From Agarophyton chilense (lineage: Eukaryota > Rhodophyta > Florideophyceae > Gracilariales > Gracilariaceae): 64,000 nucleotides of DNA. Location of the stretch: NCBI GenBank assembly GCA_030374765.1, contig JARGXX010000117.1, positions 248,001 through 312,000 on the forward strand, given 5' to 3'. Made by a program: the position numbers and the translations under genes. Positions 32,801 to 43,109 of this stretch are shown here, one piece after another (the first letter of the stretch is position 1; each line of letters starts with the position of its first letter). The notes beneath the pieces are model-generated. The model saw only the letters and a program-made list of their open reading frames with translations, did no database searches and was not told where the DNA came from.

Positions 32801-33356
32801 CAAGAATGACGTCAAACTTTGGAAGCACTCTAAGAAGTTGACGCTGTTTCCAGCACGGGCTCCACTCGAATTCGTGGCCGTAGACATCCTAGCGGAGTTT
32901 ATCAGGACGCCCCGAGGTCATCGGTATCTGCTTGTCATTTCTGACAGATTCTCTAAGCTAACGAGAACTGTGCCGCTGAAGCAGATCACCGCCGCTACCG
33001 TCGCGCAAGCGTTCGTGATCCATTGGGTGTTCGTATATGGACCGCCGGTGCAGTTGTTATCCGACAACGGAGGGCAATTTGCATCAAAGTTCTTTCAGGA
33101 TATATGTCGAATCCTTGATGTAAGGAATTTATTTGTTGCTACGTATCACCCTCAGGGAAATGGCCAGGTGGAGAAGTTTAACCGCACGATACTCAACGCT
33201 TTGAGATCGTATGTTGCGGATCACCCAAAAAATTGGGACTTGTACACAGACGCTATCACGTATGCATACAACACCCAGGTACATCGGGTTACATCGTTAT
33301 CCCCATTCGAACTGGTACTGTCGAGGACACCGCCGCCGGTCGCCATCGAGGCGTAA
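29817..33356 (+). pseudogene. pol: Element 1 pol: protease, reverse transcriptase, RNase H, integrase
   Basis: One long frame with a single internal TGA (32664-32666). Protease active site VLDTGAAPN at about residue 91. RT has LDANSGYRQV, FGLTNSPATFQ and catalytic YLDDIIVFS. RNase H has DTDAS, SEKECLAVVW, HTDHACLRWL and NTQADALSR. After the TGA the same frame resumes with the integrase: the HHCC finger is partly on either side of the stop (GAHPGG...CANC), and the DDE core is complete (VAVDIL, LLSDNGGQF, NGQVEKF). The frame ends at 33356, after which the integrase tail continues in another frame. Catalytic residues are all intact, so only the stop and frameshift disable it. Confidence 0.9.
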
Positions 33357-34357
33357 CCGACGCTGTCAACGTACCCGTCTACCCGTCACCGGAATTGTAC
33401 CAAGAAGCCGGGAAGGAGTGGCTTACGAAGATGGTGCCGATAGCCCGGAAAGCAATGGACAAAGCTCAACGCGCCTACAAGAAGGACTTTGACAATCGGG
33501 TTCGCAAACCTCTACCTCAGGTGGAGCCCGACGACTTCGTCTTCCTTCGAAAGGAATACTACAATCCTGAAAAGGAACGTAGGCACAAGCTTTCGCCAAT
33601 TGTGGACGGACCCTATCGTGTGGTTTCTGTAGACCCGTACACGGTGGTATTGGATATCGCTAACCGCCACAAACGGATCTCCAGGGACCGCATCACACGA
33701 GCGCCCAACCCAAATGTGGAAGTGGTGTCGGCACTAACGCCCTCCACAGGGGATGATTCAACGGAAGTTAACCCGTCAGGCGGAGATTCGAACACCCGTC
33801 CCGTTATACTTCCGCACCCAGAACGTGGTTTAACCGACCTACCGGAAACTTCGGATACTCCCGAACCTGGGCCCGCTCCCTTAAGGGCCCAGTCAACGAA
33901 CTCTTACAGAGTTACTCCCCCACCGGAGGTAATCAAGCCTCCTGGCTCTCCGCCTAAGGAGGGGGAGGAGGACTTAGTTCCTTCGCAGGACGATGTTTTG
34001 GCGTCAGCCAGTCGCCCTAACAGGGAATCTAGTTCTCACAGTGAGACGGCGAGCCCGACCGAGCCGGCGACAGAGAAGTCACAACCCCAGAGTATGGGTA
34101 GCGACATCACCGCCGACCCAGCCGAGCACGACGTCAGAAAAGATGACGAAACCCCGCCTAGGGAGAGTCGTGTGGAGAACTCCGCACCCGGAACGCCTAC
34201 AGAGCTGACGATCACCCGCCGCCGCGGACGAGACACTGAGGTGTCGCACACTCAAACCCCGCTTTCTGGGGAACGAGCTGTTTCAGCGGACCCGCACGGG
34301 GAAGATCTCGACGACGAGGTTGACCAAATTTGGCTCTCCGTTATGGAATGGGAATAG
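33345..34357 (+). pseudogene. Element 1 integrase C-terminal domain and disordered tail
   Basis: It continues the integrase in a shifted frame from about 33,345. It carries a GPY module (PIVDGPYRVVSVDPYTVVLD) used by chromoviruses for target-site interaction. A long Pro/Ser/Thr/Glu-rich disordered tail follows, to the stop at 34355-34357. The chromodomain lies further downstream in a separate frame. Confidence 0.8.
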
Positions 34358-34882
34358 GAACTCCTATGGAGACACTGGAACCCTCAGGAATGGGAAAGAA
34401 ATGAGTGAGACCCGTCGGGGACAGCTCAAGAGAGTGCTAGCGCGTGTCGAAAGCGCCACCTCACATCCGCATATGCATATTTTCCCGCATAAACAACGGT
34501 CACCCCACACAGGGCGCCCTCGCATTTGTGTGGCACACGTCGAATGGCACCGATCCACTCAAAAGGCTCTGACGACCAACCGTCGCGCAAACCGCCTCCG
34601 TCGCACGGCGCGTTGCACGGGAGCAACCTTCGTCCCCGTAGCTCGGGTTGACGTTGAAGTCTTACCCCCCTGAGATTGGAGACGCTACTGCGTCGCGGTT
34701 TCTCATTCGTAACGGAATCTAAGAACACTGTTGTTATCAAGAAAATTTCAGCTTTAAGAAGAATTCAAAACTGGGCCGTTTTGACTCCGTAGACGGAAGT
34801 TACAACGTAGCCCACAGGCCACTCGGCGCCGTTTGGACGAAGTGCTGAGACCCGCTCGCAACACGGAAAAGAACCCACCGGG
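34358..34882 (+). other. Element 1 spacer before the chromodomain
   Basis: 525 bp of element interior with no convincing frame. It may be a degraded linker, or an intron-like gap between the tail and the chromodomain ORF. Confidence 0.4.
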
Positions 34883-35173
34883 GTGTGTCTAGACCCTACG
34901 TTGACACCCTCAAGGGAACTAGAGCGTTCCAAGATGGAAGAGAAGCCCGAACAGGGAAAAGTGTACCCGCAGGAATTCGTTATCGATCGCATCGTGCGTC
35001 ACATCTACACCCCCGAGGGAGAAGTTCGCTACCAAGTCCGATGGCACGGATTCTCGCCTGATGAGGATACAGTGAAACCCATTGAGCACCTTCCGAGGTC
35101 TAAGGTTTTATCCTATCACCGACGCGCTCGGGGAACCTTGCCTCCAAATCCGGATCGTGCCCAAGTCGGGTAA
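34883..35173 (+). pseudogene. Element 1 chromodomain ORF
   Basis: A 96-codon frame. The chromodomain spans about 34965-35130: it starts EFVIDRIVRH and continues RYQVRWHGFSPDEDTVKP. Cage positions Phe/Trp/Phe are aromatic, but the usual TWEP is TVKP, losing the structural Trp. It is normally fused to integrase; here it is separated by stops, so targeting may be lost. Confidence 0.85.
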
Positions 35174-35976
35174 GCCACCACGGGAACTGGTGTGGATGGG
35201 ACCTCGAAGTGAGGAAGATGTTGGACCTCTGAAGAGGAATTGAGGAGAATATCCCGAAGAACACGTATTGAGAGGGAATGTCTACTGGCCCTCGGCCTAG
35301 CGCCGTTAACCGGGGAACACAGCACCGGTTGTCGGGACAGTTTATGATGAAAAAGGAAAAGAAGACCCACGAAGTGGAGAAGAAGATTAAGAATAAGATT
35401 AGACCCTAGGAAGGGAAGAAGATGAAGACGAAGATGAAGAAGATCCTAAGAAGGAATGAAGAAGATGAAGTAGAAGTTAAGATCCTAGGAAGGAAGATGA
35501 AAAGAAGTTATGCAAATGTCAGAAGTTTACTATTGTCGCCAAGCTATGGACTCTACAATTGCCCGAAGGCGAAACTACGAAAAGCCCGAGGAGGGACCCG
35601 CCCCACCGTTGGGATTCTGACCCTGATGGTACGCCGAGGCGGAAGGTTCGGTACCTGACGGAGCCGCATCAAAACTGGAGAAAGATCCACCCTGCTGTGG
35701 AGCTTCTTTGTCCGCCGGCGCGGAGGCCGACGGCCCTGAGAGTGGGTTGATGACGTATAGGTTCATTCCCTTGAGAGGGTTGGTTGAGACTGCTGTTGCA
35801 AGAAGTTGCTTATCGCCGAAAGTCGGAGGAGTAGAAGAAAGATGTACCGATGTGCCGGTTTTGTGGCGATCCTCAGAAGTGGTGAAGGACCCCATTGCCA
35901 GAGAAGAATATATAGTGACCAGAAAGCGAGACACCCGCGGCTCGGAATGTTCTTCCTCGTCTTAAAGAGGGGGAGA
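35174..35976 (+). other. Element 1 3' interior, purine-rich run and polypurine tract
   Basis: A GAAGAAGATGAAG-type purine-rich stretch occupies about 35,340-35,520. The tract AAAGAGGGGGAGA (35964-35976) immediately precedes the right LTR and is the plus-strand primer site. An antisense frame (35934-35575) is Ser/Pro-rich and probably spurious. Confidence 0.7.
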
Positions 35977-36899
35977 TGTAGAGCAACGCCCAGTTAGGGG
36001 ATACTTGAAGATGCAACTCATAGAATGAGGGTTGAACCCTCCGAGGGTTATGACTATGATCCCCTCTAAGGTGTGCTGAGGTGGCACGGTTTTCTGGTTA
36101 GAGTTCGCCTATGAAGGGAAGATTCGGATTGCCCATCGTTGGATTGGCCCCGTGATACACGTGGCTTAATTTCGGCACCGATTTTCGGATATTTGGTAGA
36201 ACGTTGGACTTTTGGGCGCTGACAGTGGGATCTCCACGTGTATGGCCCTGAGCAGGTGTGCACTACTGTAATTATTAGAGTTTAGTTAGTGGGCCCTACT
36301 TAGGGAGGCGAGATCTGATAGTCCGAAGCTCAGAGTAAATGGGAACCAAGGTTGGTCTTCGTAACCTTTAGAGGTTCTTCGTCGCCATCGTTTCGGCCTT
36401 ACAACCCGGAACGGGCTCTGGTTAGCAACGCCTGCGTAGGGACACGACTCCACTTGGAGAGTGCCCACGTTTGGGTTCCGTGCAACCACCCCCTTGGGAC
36501 CGCTCAGACGACCTGCGTGCACGATACCCCGTGGGGGTTCTGCTTACTTCTTGCGTGCTTTTTGTGTTTCCTTTCGAGGACAGGTTTTCGCCCCTGTATT
36601 GGGTTTCTTTTGTTGTTTCGCCCCTTTTCTGGTTCTCGGGTCCGGTGCCTGTCAGTGCCCGACCCTCGCCCCGTTTTTCCTCTTCGCCGGATTTTCCCCC
36701 ATTCTTTGGGATACCCATACCCATTCCCGACCCAACGGTTTCTACCCCTCACCTCCGTCGGTACTGCCGGAATCCCCCGTGGGAGTTACACCCCACACTA
36801 CGGGTGGAACGGAGGGCTCTGTCTCTGAGTCTGCCCCCCCCAGGGAGCAAGGCTTCGAACACCTTGGGAGCACTTCCCGTCGCCGGGTTTTTCTCCACA
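35977..36899 (+). repeat. Element 1 right (3') LTR
   Basis: 923 bp, TGTAGAGCAACG...CTCCACA, followed by the AAGTG duplication. Substitutions against the left LTR are scattered (for example TGGCTC/TTGCCC near 26,790/36,129), consistent with a fairly recent but not new insertion. Confidence 0.97.
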
Positions 36900-36904
36900 A
36901 AGTG

Positions 36905-38217
36905 TGTTAAATACGACAGCTTCGCCTAAGGAATCCAGACAGTCGTCCATGCAAAATATCGGGTAAGAGTCCCTCTTGGTTACTGCGTTGCTTCCTGTAG
37001 TCGACACAGAACTTGACGGAGCCATCTTTCTTCGCCACGAGGACAAGGGAACTTTCCCATTCGAATTGGTTTGGAGGCGCCTGTTCTATGACTTGAGCTT
37101 TGCTCATCTTTTCCATCTGGTCGGCGACAATTTACCTGCCTTTAAGGCCGGTACGGTATGGGTGCTGGAACCGTGTTCTAGCATCATCCTGAAGGTTAAT
37201 GCGGTGTGTAGTGGCTCTGATTGTGCCCAATCTACCTGACCACATGGCCTGGCCTTCCCTGAGGAGATCCAGTACCTGGAGCCAATAGGATTCAAATTCT
37301 TCGCCGATAACGACCGTCCCCTTCCAAGAGTCGACGTCCTCGTCGGTAGTTCGCGTTGAACGTTTATCCACTTGGGCCTCCATGATGGCCACGAGCGCGG
37401 GTAGAGTAATTCCAATCACTGTACCTTTAGGTAACCGCACGGATTTATCTCGGAAATTGCTGATTGTTACCGAAAAGGACCTGTTGGGGTGGATGTCCAT
37501 TACTCCATTGGCCATGAAGTTAAGGTGCTTCCGAACAGTTTTCAGGTGGTTCTGAATCGTTACGAGACCTGAGGACTGGGAATGGACCGATACAGCGATT
37601 TGGGTCATCGGCGGTATCGTTATGGCCTTTCACAGGGGAACCTTATTTGACTTCGTGTTTTCGGAGACAACCGCTCGTTTGCGGTTCGCTTCTGGCCCTC
37701 GGGTTGAACCCGTTATGGAGATGGAAGGTGTGCGGTAAAACTCGACTTTCCTAAGGGCTGGATAAATGGCCTTAATGTATCGGTCGATAAAGGAGGTCTC
37801 TAGGATTGCCTCGGTGCCCAAGTTAGGACATACAAGAACCCAAGTGTGGACTTTGAATTGTCCTGCCTGGAGGTAAAGTGGTACTATCCCTTTAATTTTC
37901 ATTGGTCTACGAGACCCATCGGTAATCCTTGGGGTCTTCCTTGCCTGAACGAAATCTTACCAACCTAGTGGGAGCAGCTTAGGATGGACCAAGTTGCGAC
38001 GAGCGCCTGTGTCCAGTACAGCTGTGGTCACCTCGAGAATTGTTGGAACGAAGTCCTACGGTTACTCGAACTTTATAGTTCTCTTTCCTGAGGATACAGA
38101 CGGGGTCCTTACTGTGTTCCAATTCTGGATCATCCTGAGTGGTCCATTGTGGGTGGTTTGTAGTGGGAGGTGAGGAGCTCTTTGGCTCTTGACCGTCCAA
38201 TTGGTTGAGGCAGGGGC
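36905..38217 (-). pseudogene. Element 2: protease region and N-terminal reverse transcriptase
   Basis: Minus-strand fragments in changing frames: protease-fold region (38,000-37,630, with a fold like FKVHTWVLVCPNLGTEAILE), a linker (37608-37132), then the RT start (VAKKDGSVKFCVDYRK, and DDCLDSLGEAVVFNTL). It ends exactly at the AAGTG duplication of element 1. The sequence resumes at 26630 with DANSGHCQ, so the host protein was cut within the RT 'TLDANSG' motif. Confidence 0.85.
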
Positions 38218-40425
38218 TTAAAGAGGGAGGATTTTCCTCGAGTCGTCCCTCTGGGAGATTTCCGATGGGGTTTCCGTTTCTTCCTGAGGATAGGGTTCTT
38301 CCACGGGGTGGTCCGTAGGATATACAATGGAGTGGACCTGGGGGGCTCTGGTCTGAGTATCTGGAGGCGTGGCATAGCGTGAGCTTCTAGGGGTCCCTGT
38401 GGTTCGTTGCTGTGCCCTGTTATACATTCCTTCGGATCTCCACCCTCGGTAATTCTCTTCCCTTAGGGCTAGGAGGTTTTTGCGTGCGTCCTCAGGCAGA
38501 TCCCTCTTACAGTCATAAGGTTGGGTCACGGAAGGGCAGAGGAAGCAAGCCCTTGCAGAGCGAACAAAAACGTCCTTGCGGGGCGGAAATGGAGAATACT
38601 TGGGTGCGGGTGGTCCAGTAGTTCCCTGGGAGGTATAGGATGGGGGCCCGGATGGAGGAAAACTGAAATTGACCGCGAGGACATCTCCCGAATCGGCGTA
38701 ATGAAGTGATGCATCCATGTCTGACTCCGTGGAGCTTTCCAAAAGGGCTTGGTTGGGTTTACGCAGTGGAGTTGTGTGTCCTCTGGTTATATTAGCGTTG
38801 CGCCTGGAAGTCTTGTAGGTTTTTCCATAACCACCGGCGTAGGTAACAAGCCTTCGGAAGGAGTATTGCGGGTTTTCCGTGTGGTAGTTGCGCACATGTG
38901 TCCGAATGGAAGGGAGCGATCCCGTGATGAAGTGACGTTTAAGCCGTCCTTCGAAGAAGAAGTTTCCACCTCGGTAAGCCTTCTTCCGTAGGTCGTCTAC
39001 GAAAGCCGATTTGGTCATGTTGGAGCTCTGCCTAAAGGATATGACTTCCTGGTGGGCGTCCATTATAACGTCATCCGTGGCGTAAGTTTCCAAGAGGTTA
39101 TGAACAACCTGAGGGTATGAACTGAGGAGCTCACGGTTTTGAGCATCCACGAGGTCAGTTGTGCGAGATATCTTCGAAAAAACTCGGTCACGCGCCTGTC
39201 CTGTAAGGAAGAATTGGAAAAGTACAGAGAGGTGCCCTCGTGGACACCGTTCTGATCGCAGGCCATACGGAACAAACTGAGAATCCTAAGGACAGCAATG
39301 GGATCGGAACCCGAGAACTTTTTCGTAATGGTTAGTTGCATCCATTTAGCCCATTTGGCGACTCTGCGAGGCATCGAACCAGATTATTTTGGCGGAACTT
39401 TCGGCCAGCCGGTAATTCCGGTAGTCTAGAACCTTAAGGAAAAGTTCGTTTGTGGTTGTCAGTGGTTTGAGGCCTCGAACGGCAGCCTCATCCACTTCCG
39501 AGTCGGTCGTTTCGGTCGAGGCCGATTTGGAATCACTCGTGTCCGAATGGTCTCTTCTCTTGCTTCTTCTGTTCTTCTTTCTCCTACGGTTGCTTCTTTT
39601 CTTCTTTCCAGCGGAGTAGGGACCTAAAAGATCGATCTCTCTATCCGATCCGATGGAGCCCTGAGGTGGCTGTACCTCGAACAATCCGTCGGCTTGGGCA
39701 AGTGGTATCTCTTCTAGACGCCGAGCTTCTCTTCTGCTACTAGATTGGACCACCATGTGTTTTTCCTGATGGTATTCCCGGCGAGGGGCGGATAATGCCT
39801 CCACTCCGGGGGGTTCGGTAGGGGGTTTCAATATGGAGACCGGATTGTTAATTTGTGGTGGGGTGGTCCTAGGGACCAAATTGCCTGCCTGGCGGGTGAT
39901 TTCTCCTTGAACGGCCTGTGGGAGGGAGTCTATGAATAATTCAGACTCCATTACCTTAGGGACGATTCGCGTGATGTGGTAATCCGTATGGTCAGCGATC
40001 GCCGTAGCAAGTCGCACGTCCAAAATGGAATTCACATGGGCTGAGCAGAGCTCACGGAGACGGAGCCAGAGAAGCTTGCCAAGCCTTGCGGGCATGTTTT
40101 CTCTAATTCCTTCGGTCTGGTGGGTTTCTCCTTGAGATGTCCCTGGCGTAGAGGTGGCCGTGGTGAGGCGTTCTCGTAAACGCGCTGCCACCGTGGGTTC
40201 TCGTCAAATCCTTTCAGTGTTATCCTGTGGGGTCAGTACTTCTTGCGGCCGGCTCGTCGTTCTCTTGCGTTTGCTAGCGGTATCAACCTAAGGGTCGGGC
40301 GATATGGCCGGTGTTGTAGTCGCACTTCGTCCTGGCGTAAGAGTCCCATGGTCTGGTCGGTTCGGTGTGTTTCCTGCATTCAAAATGGCGGTTGCTTCTG
40401 TATTTCTGGTCCGTTAGGGAATTAA
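38218..40425 (-). pseudogene. Element 2 gag (frame-broken)
   Basis: From about 40,400 the minus strand encodes the gag N-part. It then has a Lys/Arg cluster (KKKRSNRRRKKNRRSKRR) and the conserved NELFLKVLDYRNYRLAE block (to 39346). The capsid-like part continues in other frames (39374-39063 and 39150-38218). A Cys-containing CFLCPSVTQPYDC replaces a standard zinc knuckle. The ATG used by the 59.0-kb copy is TTG here, so even the start is lost. It is closely related to the gag at 42462 and 59004. Confidence 0.8.
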
Positions 40426-40487
40426 AACAAAGGTTAGAATCCGGATTATTCTTCGTTCCAGTGGTCCGTTCATTTATTCTTTGAGGT

Positions 40488-40505
40488 TTCTAATTCGGGA
40501 GACCA
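40488..40505 (-). promoter_or_regulatory. Element 2 primer binding site
   Basis: On the minus strand TGGTCTCCCGAATTAGAA lies 3 bp inside the 5' LTR. Its first 11 bases are the same as in element 1. Confidence 0.7.
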
Positions 40506-40508
40506 AAA

Positions 40509-40955
40509 AGTAACGTAATGACGGGTTCAGTCAGCGCACGGGTCTCGACCGGTGGTAGCGTGGTAGAGCGGGTCCTAAGGTTGGAATCCTTGACGGCGGC
40601 ACTCCCAAAGTACTTAGTGCAATGGGATGGCGTTTACTGCGTAGTCCTACAGGTTGGAGCTACGGAAACGATGGCTTGAAGACCAAAGGGTGGGACTAAT
40701 ATACCAAAGGGGGTTACTTAGTATCCTAACGGTGCCTACTGTACTCTAAGGGAGAAGCGTCACTCGAGCCAAGTAAATAGTACGGGCGAGGCGCTGAGAT
40801 CTCCCTGGCACTGTAGTGTTAATCTACTCCACTAATTAAATTAAATTAATAATCTACATGAGTCCACCGGAGGTTGACCCGTACACGTGTCACCTGCAAG
40901 ATCCTTCAGTGCCCGGCAGCTTATAGGGATCAACCGCTATCATGGCTCCTTCTCA
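40509..40955 (-). repeat. Element 2 5' LTR (447 bp)
   Basis: On the minus strand it begins TGAGAAGGAGCC and ends near ACGTTACT; the terminal CA is mutated to CT. It is homologous to the 446-bp LTRs at 22017 and 58433. The flanking 5 bp do not match the CCAGG at the opposite end, so the element ends are not those of one simple insertion. Confidence 0.8.
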
Positions 40956-41065
40956 ATCTCGAGGCAGTTGAAACTGTTGTTATATACGTTCGGGCCCATA
41001 CCGATATGGTAATTGACTGGCCCAAAGCCGAACGGATTCGCTTCCCCCTTCGTCCCTGGACCGGT

Positions 41066-41869
41066 CAAACTGAGACATCCCAATCGAGTGGTGTACCGGA
41101 GAGTTATAGGCGTACCTGAGCAGTTGAACATACACGTCCCAGTTCGGTAGATGTTTTGCAACGAAAAGTTGCAGGCGTTGTGAGGACGTATTTGAGGCCG
41201 AGTGCGGTACAGATAAACTCCAAAGAATTCCAGAAGAACTGGGTACCATTGTCGGTCAAAAAGTAATTGGGAATACCGTAGGTGTAAACCCAGCGTTCTA
41301 CAAACGCTTTGGCGATGACTGGTGCGGTCGTGAACCGAGGTGAGATAGCGCGGCATATCTTGCTGAACCGATCGGTGATTACCAGTATGTACCGGGAACC
41401 GTTAATGGACTTCGGAAATGAGCCGACGATGCTCAAGGCGACAAATTCCAGGGGAACTGCGCTGCTAAAGAGCCTAAGGTACTGTTGCGACCCATAGTGG
41501 GTACCCCGCACGTGATCACAGGAGAGAAAATACCGAACGGTTTGGAAAGCGTAGTTAGCCCTGTGCAGCCAACAGAAGTTCCAGCGTAGGGACTCGCACT
41601 TCTTGGTGGCATTTGGATGACCAGCTAGTCGTGGGTAGTGCACCAAGTAGTGAACCCGTGATCAATGAGAGCTGCGAACAAACGTTTACATGGAGCTGTC
41701 CAGACGGGGGCGATGCGCCAAAAAACCGTCCCAGTTGATACCGAAGCAGGAGGAAATATGCCAGATGGTTCTCCAAACGGCTTTACAGAAAGCGTCATGA
41801 GTTTGAGCTTGAACGAATTATTCATCATTGATCGGTGAAACATCTGTCTCCTGGGAGAAGAAAGCCAAA
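41066..41869 (-). pseudogene. Integrase fragment in the spacer of the inverted repeat
   Basis: On the minus strand it has an HHCC-type start (VHYPRLAGHPNATKKCESL), then ILVITDRFSKICRA, YFLTDNGTQF and a later AYNSPVHHSIGMSQFD that stops at the arm boundary. The subfamily differs from elements 1 and 2. Frame shifts and a lost catalytic-Glu region make it inactive. It is bounded on both sides by the inverted arms. Confidence 0.78.
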
Positions 41870-43097
41870 ACCGGTCCGGGGACGAAGGGGGAAGCGAATC
41901 CGTTCGGCATTCGGCCAGTCAATTACCATATCGGTATGGGCCCGAACGTATATAACAACAGTTTCAACTGCCTCGAGATTGAGAAGGAGCCATGATAGCG
42001 GTTGATTCCTATAAGCTGCCGGGCACTGAAGGATCTTGCAGGTGACACGTGTACGGGTCAACCTCTGGTGGACTCATGTAGATTATTAATTTAATTTAAT
42101 TAGTGTAATAGATTAACACTACAGTGCCAGGGAGATCTCAGCGCCTCGCCCGTACTATTTACTTGGCTCGAGTGACGCTTCTCCCTTAGAGTACAGTAGG
42201 CACCGTTAGGATACTAAGTAACCCCCTTTGGTATATTAGTCCCACCCTTTGGTCTTCAAGCCATCGTTTCCGTAGCTCCAACCTGTAGGACTACGCAGTA
42301 AACGCCATCCCATTGCACTAAGTACTTTGGGAGTGCCGCCGTCAAGGATTCCAACCTTAGGACCCGCTCTACCACGCTACCACCGGTCGAGACGCGTGCG
42401 TTGACTTAACCCGTCATTACGTTACATTTTGGTCTCCCGAATTAGAAACCTCAAAGAATAATTGAACGGACCACTGGAACGAAGAATACTCCGGATTCTA
42501 ACCTTTGGTTTAATTCCCCAACGGACCAGAAATACAGAAGCAACCGCCATTTTGAATGCAGGAAACACACCGAACCAACCAGACCATAGGACTCCTACGG
42601 GAGGACGAAATGCAACTACAACACCGGCGATATCGCCCGACCCTCAGGTTGATACCGCTAGCAAACGCAAGAGAACGACGAGCCGGCCGCAAGAAGTACT
42701 GACCCCACTGGATAACACTGAAAGGATTTGCCGAGAACCCACGGTGGCAGCGCGTTTACGAGAACGCCTCACCACGGCCACTTCTACGCCAGGGACACCT
42801 CAGGGAGAAACCCACCACACCGAAGAAATTAGAGAAAACATGCCCGCAAGGCTTGGCAAGCTTCTCTGGCTCCGTCTCCGTGAGCTCTGCTCAGCCCATG
42901 TGGATTTCATTTTGGACGTGCGACTCGCTACGGCGATCGCTGACCATACGGATTACCTCATCACGCGAATCGTCCCTAAGGTAATGGAGTCTGAATTATT
43001 CATAGACCCCCTCCCACAGGCCGTCCAAGGAGAAATCACCCGCCAGGCAGACAATTTGGTCCCTAGGACCACCCCAACACAAATTAACAATCCGGTC
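41870..43097. repeat. Right arm of 1,228-bp inverted repeat
   Basis: Reverse-oriented counterpart of 39838-41065. The outer boundary is sharp at a GTCGAC word, where homology to gag stops and another element's sequence begins. Confidence 0.9.
41980..42426 (+). repeat. 5' LTR (447 bp) of plus-strand gypsy fragment (element 3)
   Basis: TGAGAAGGAGCC...ACGTTACA, ending in a proper CA. It is followed after TTT by the primer site TGGTCTCCCGAATTAG (42430). It mirrors 40509-40955. Confidence 0.85.
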
Positions 43098-43109
43098 GAC
43101 CCCGGCTAA
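42462..43109 (+). pseudogene. Element 3 truncated gag
   Basis: The open frame encodes the gag N-part (VAARLRERLTTATSTPG, LGKLLWLRLRELCSAHVD) and is cut off at about 43,097, where it runs into unrelated sequence and stops. The position homologous to the ATG of the 59.0-kb copy is TTG, the same lesion as in the inverted arm. Confidence 0.82.

Larger units (their letters stand above)
26636..36899 (+). mobile_element. Complete chromovirus (Ty3/gypsy LTR retrotransposon), element 1
   Basis: 10,264 bp bounded by two 923-bp LTRs (26636-27558 and 35977-36899). They differ at about 10 sites by eye (about 99% identical). It is flanked by the 5-bp duplication AAGTG (26631-26635 and 36900-36904). A primer-binding-like TGGTCTCCCGAC lies 2 bp inside the left LTR, and a polypurine tract AAAGAGGGGGAGA abuts the right LTR. 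The order gag, zinc knuckle, protease, RT, RNase H, integrase and chromodomain defines a chromovirus. It sits inside the reverse transcriptase of element 2. Several frame breaks make it non-autonomous as read. Confidence 0.97.
39838..41065. repeat. Left arm of 1,228-bp inverted repeat
   Basis: This is collinear, in reverse orientation, with 41870-43097. It contains the gag N-part, the primer site, the 447-bp LTR and 110 bp of further flank. Arm lengths are equal, and landmark positions mirror exactly (sum of coordinates 82,935), so there are few or no indels. Point differences exist. Confidence 0.9.

Noticed and set aside
40243-40425. 60-codon plus-strand frame matching a minus-strand frame at 42510-42692
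   Set aside because: These are antisense shadows of the gag N-terminus in the two inverted arms. Their identity reflects the inverted repeat, not a gene.
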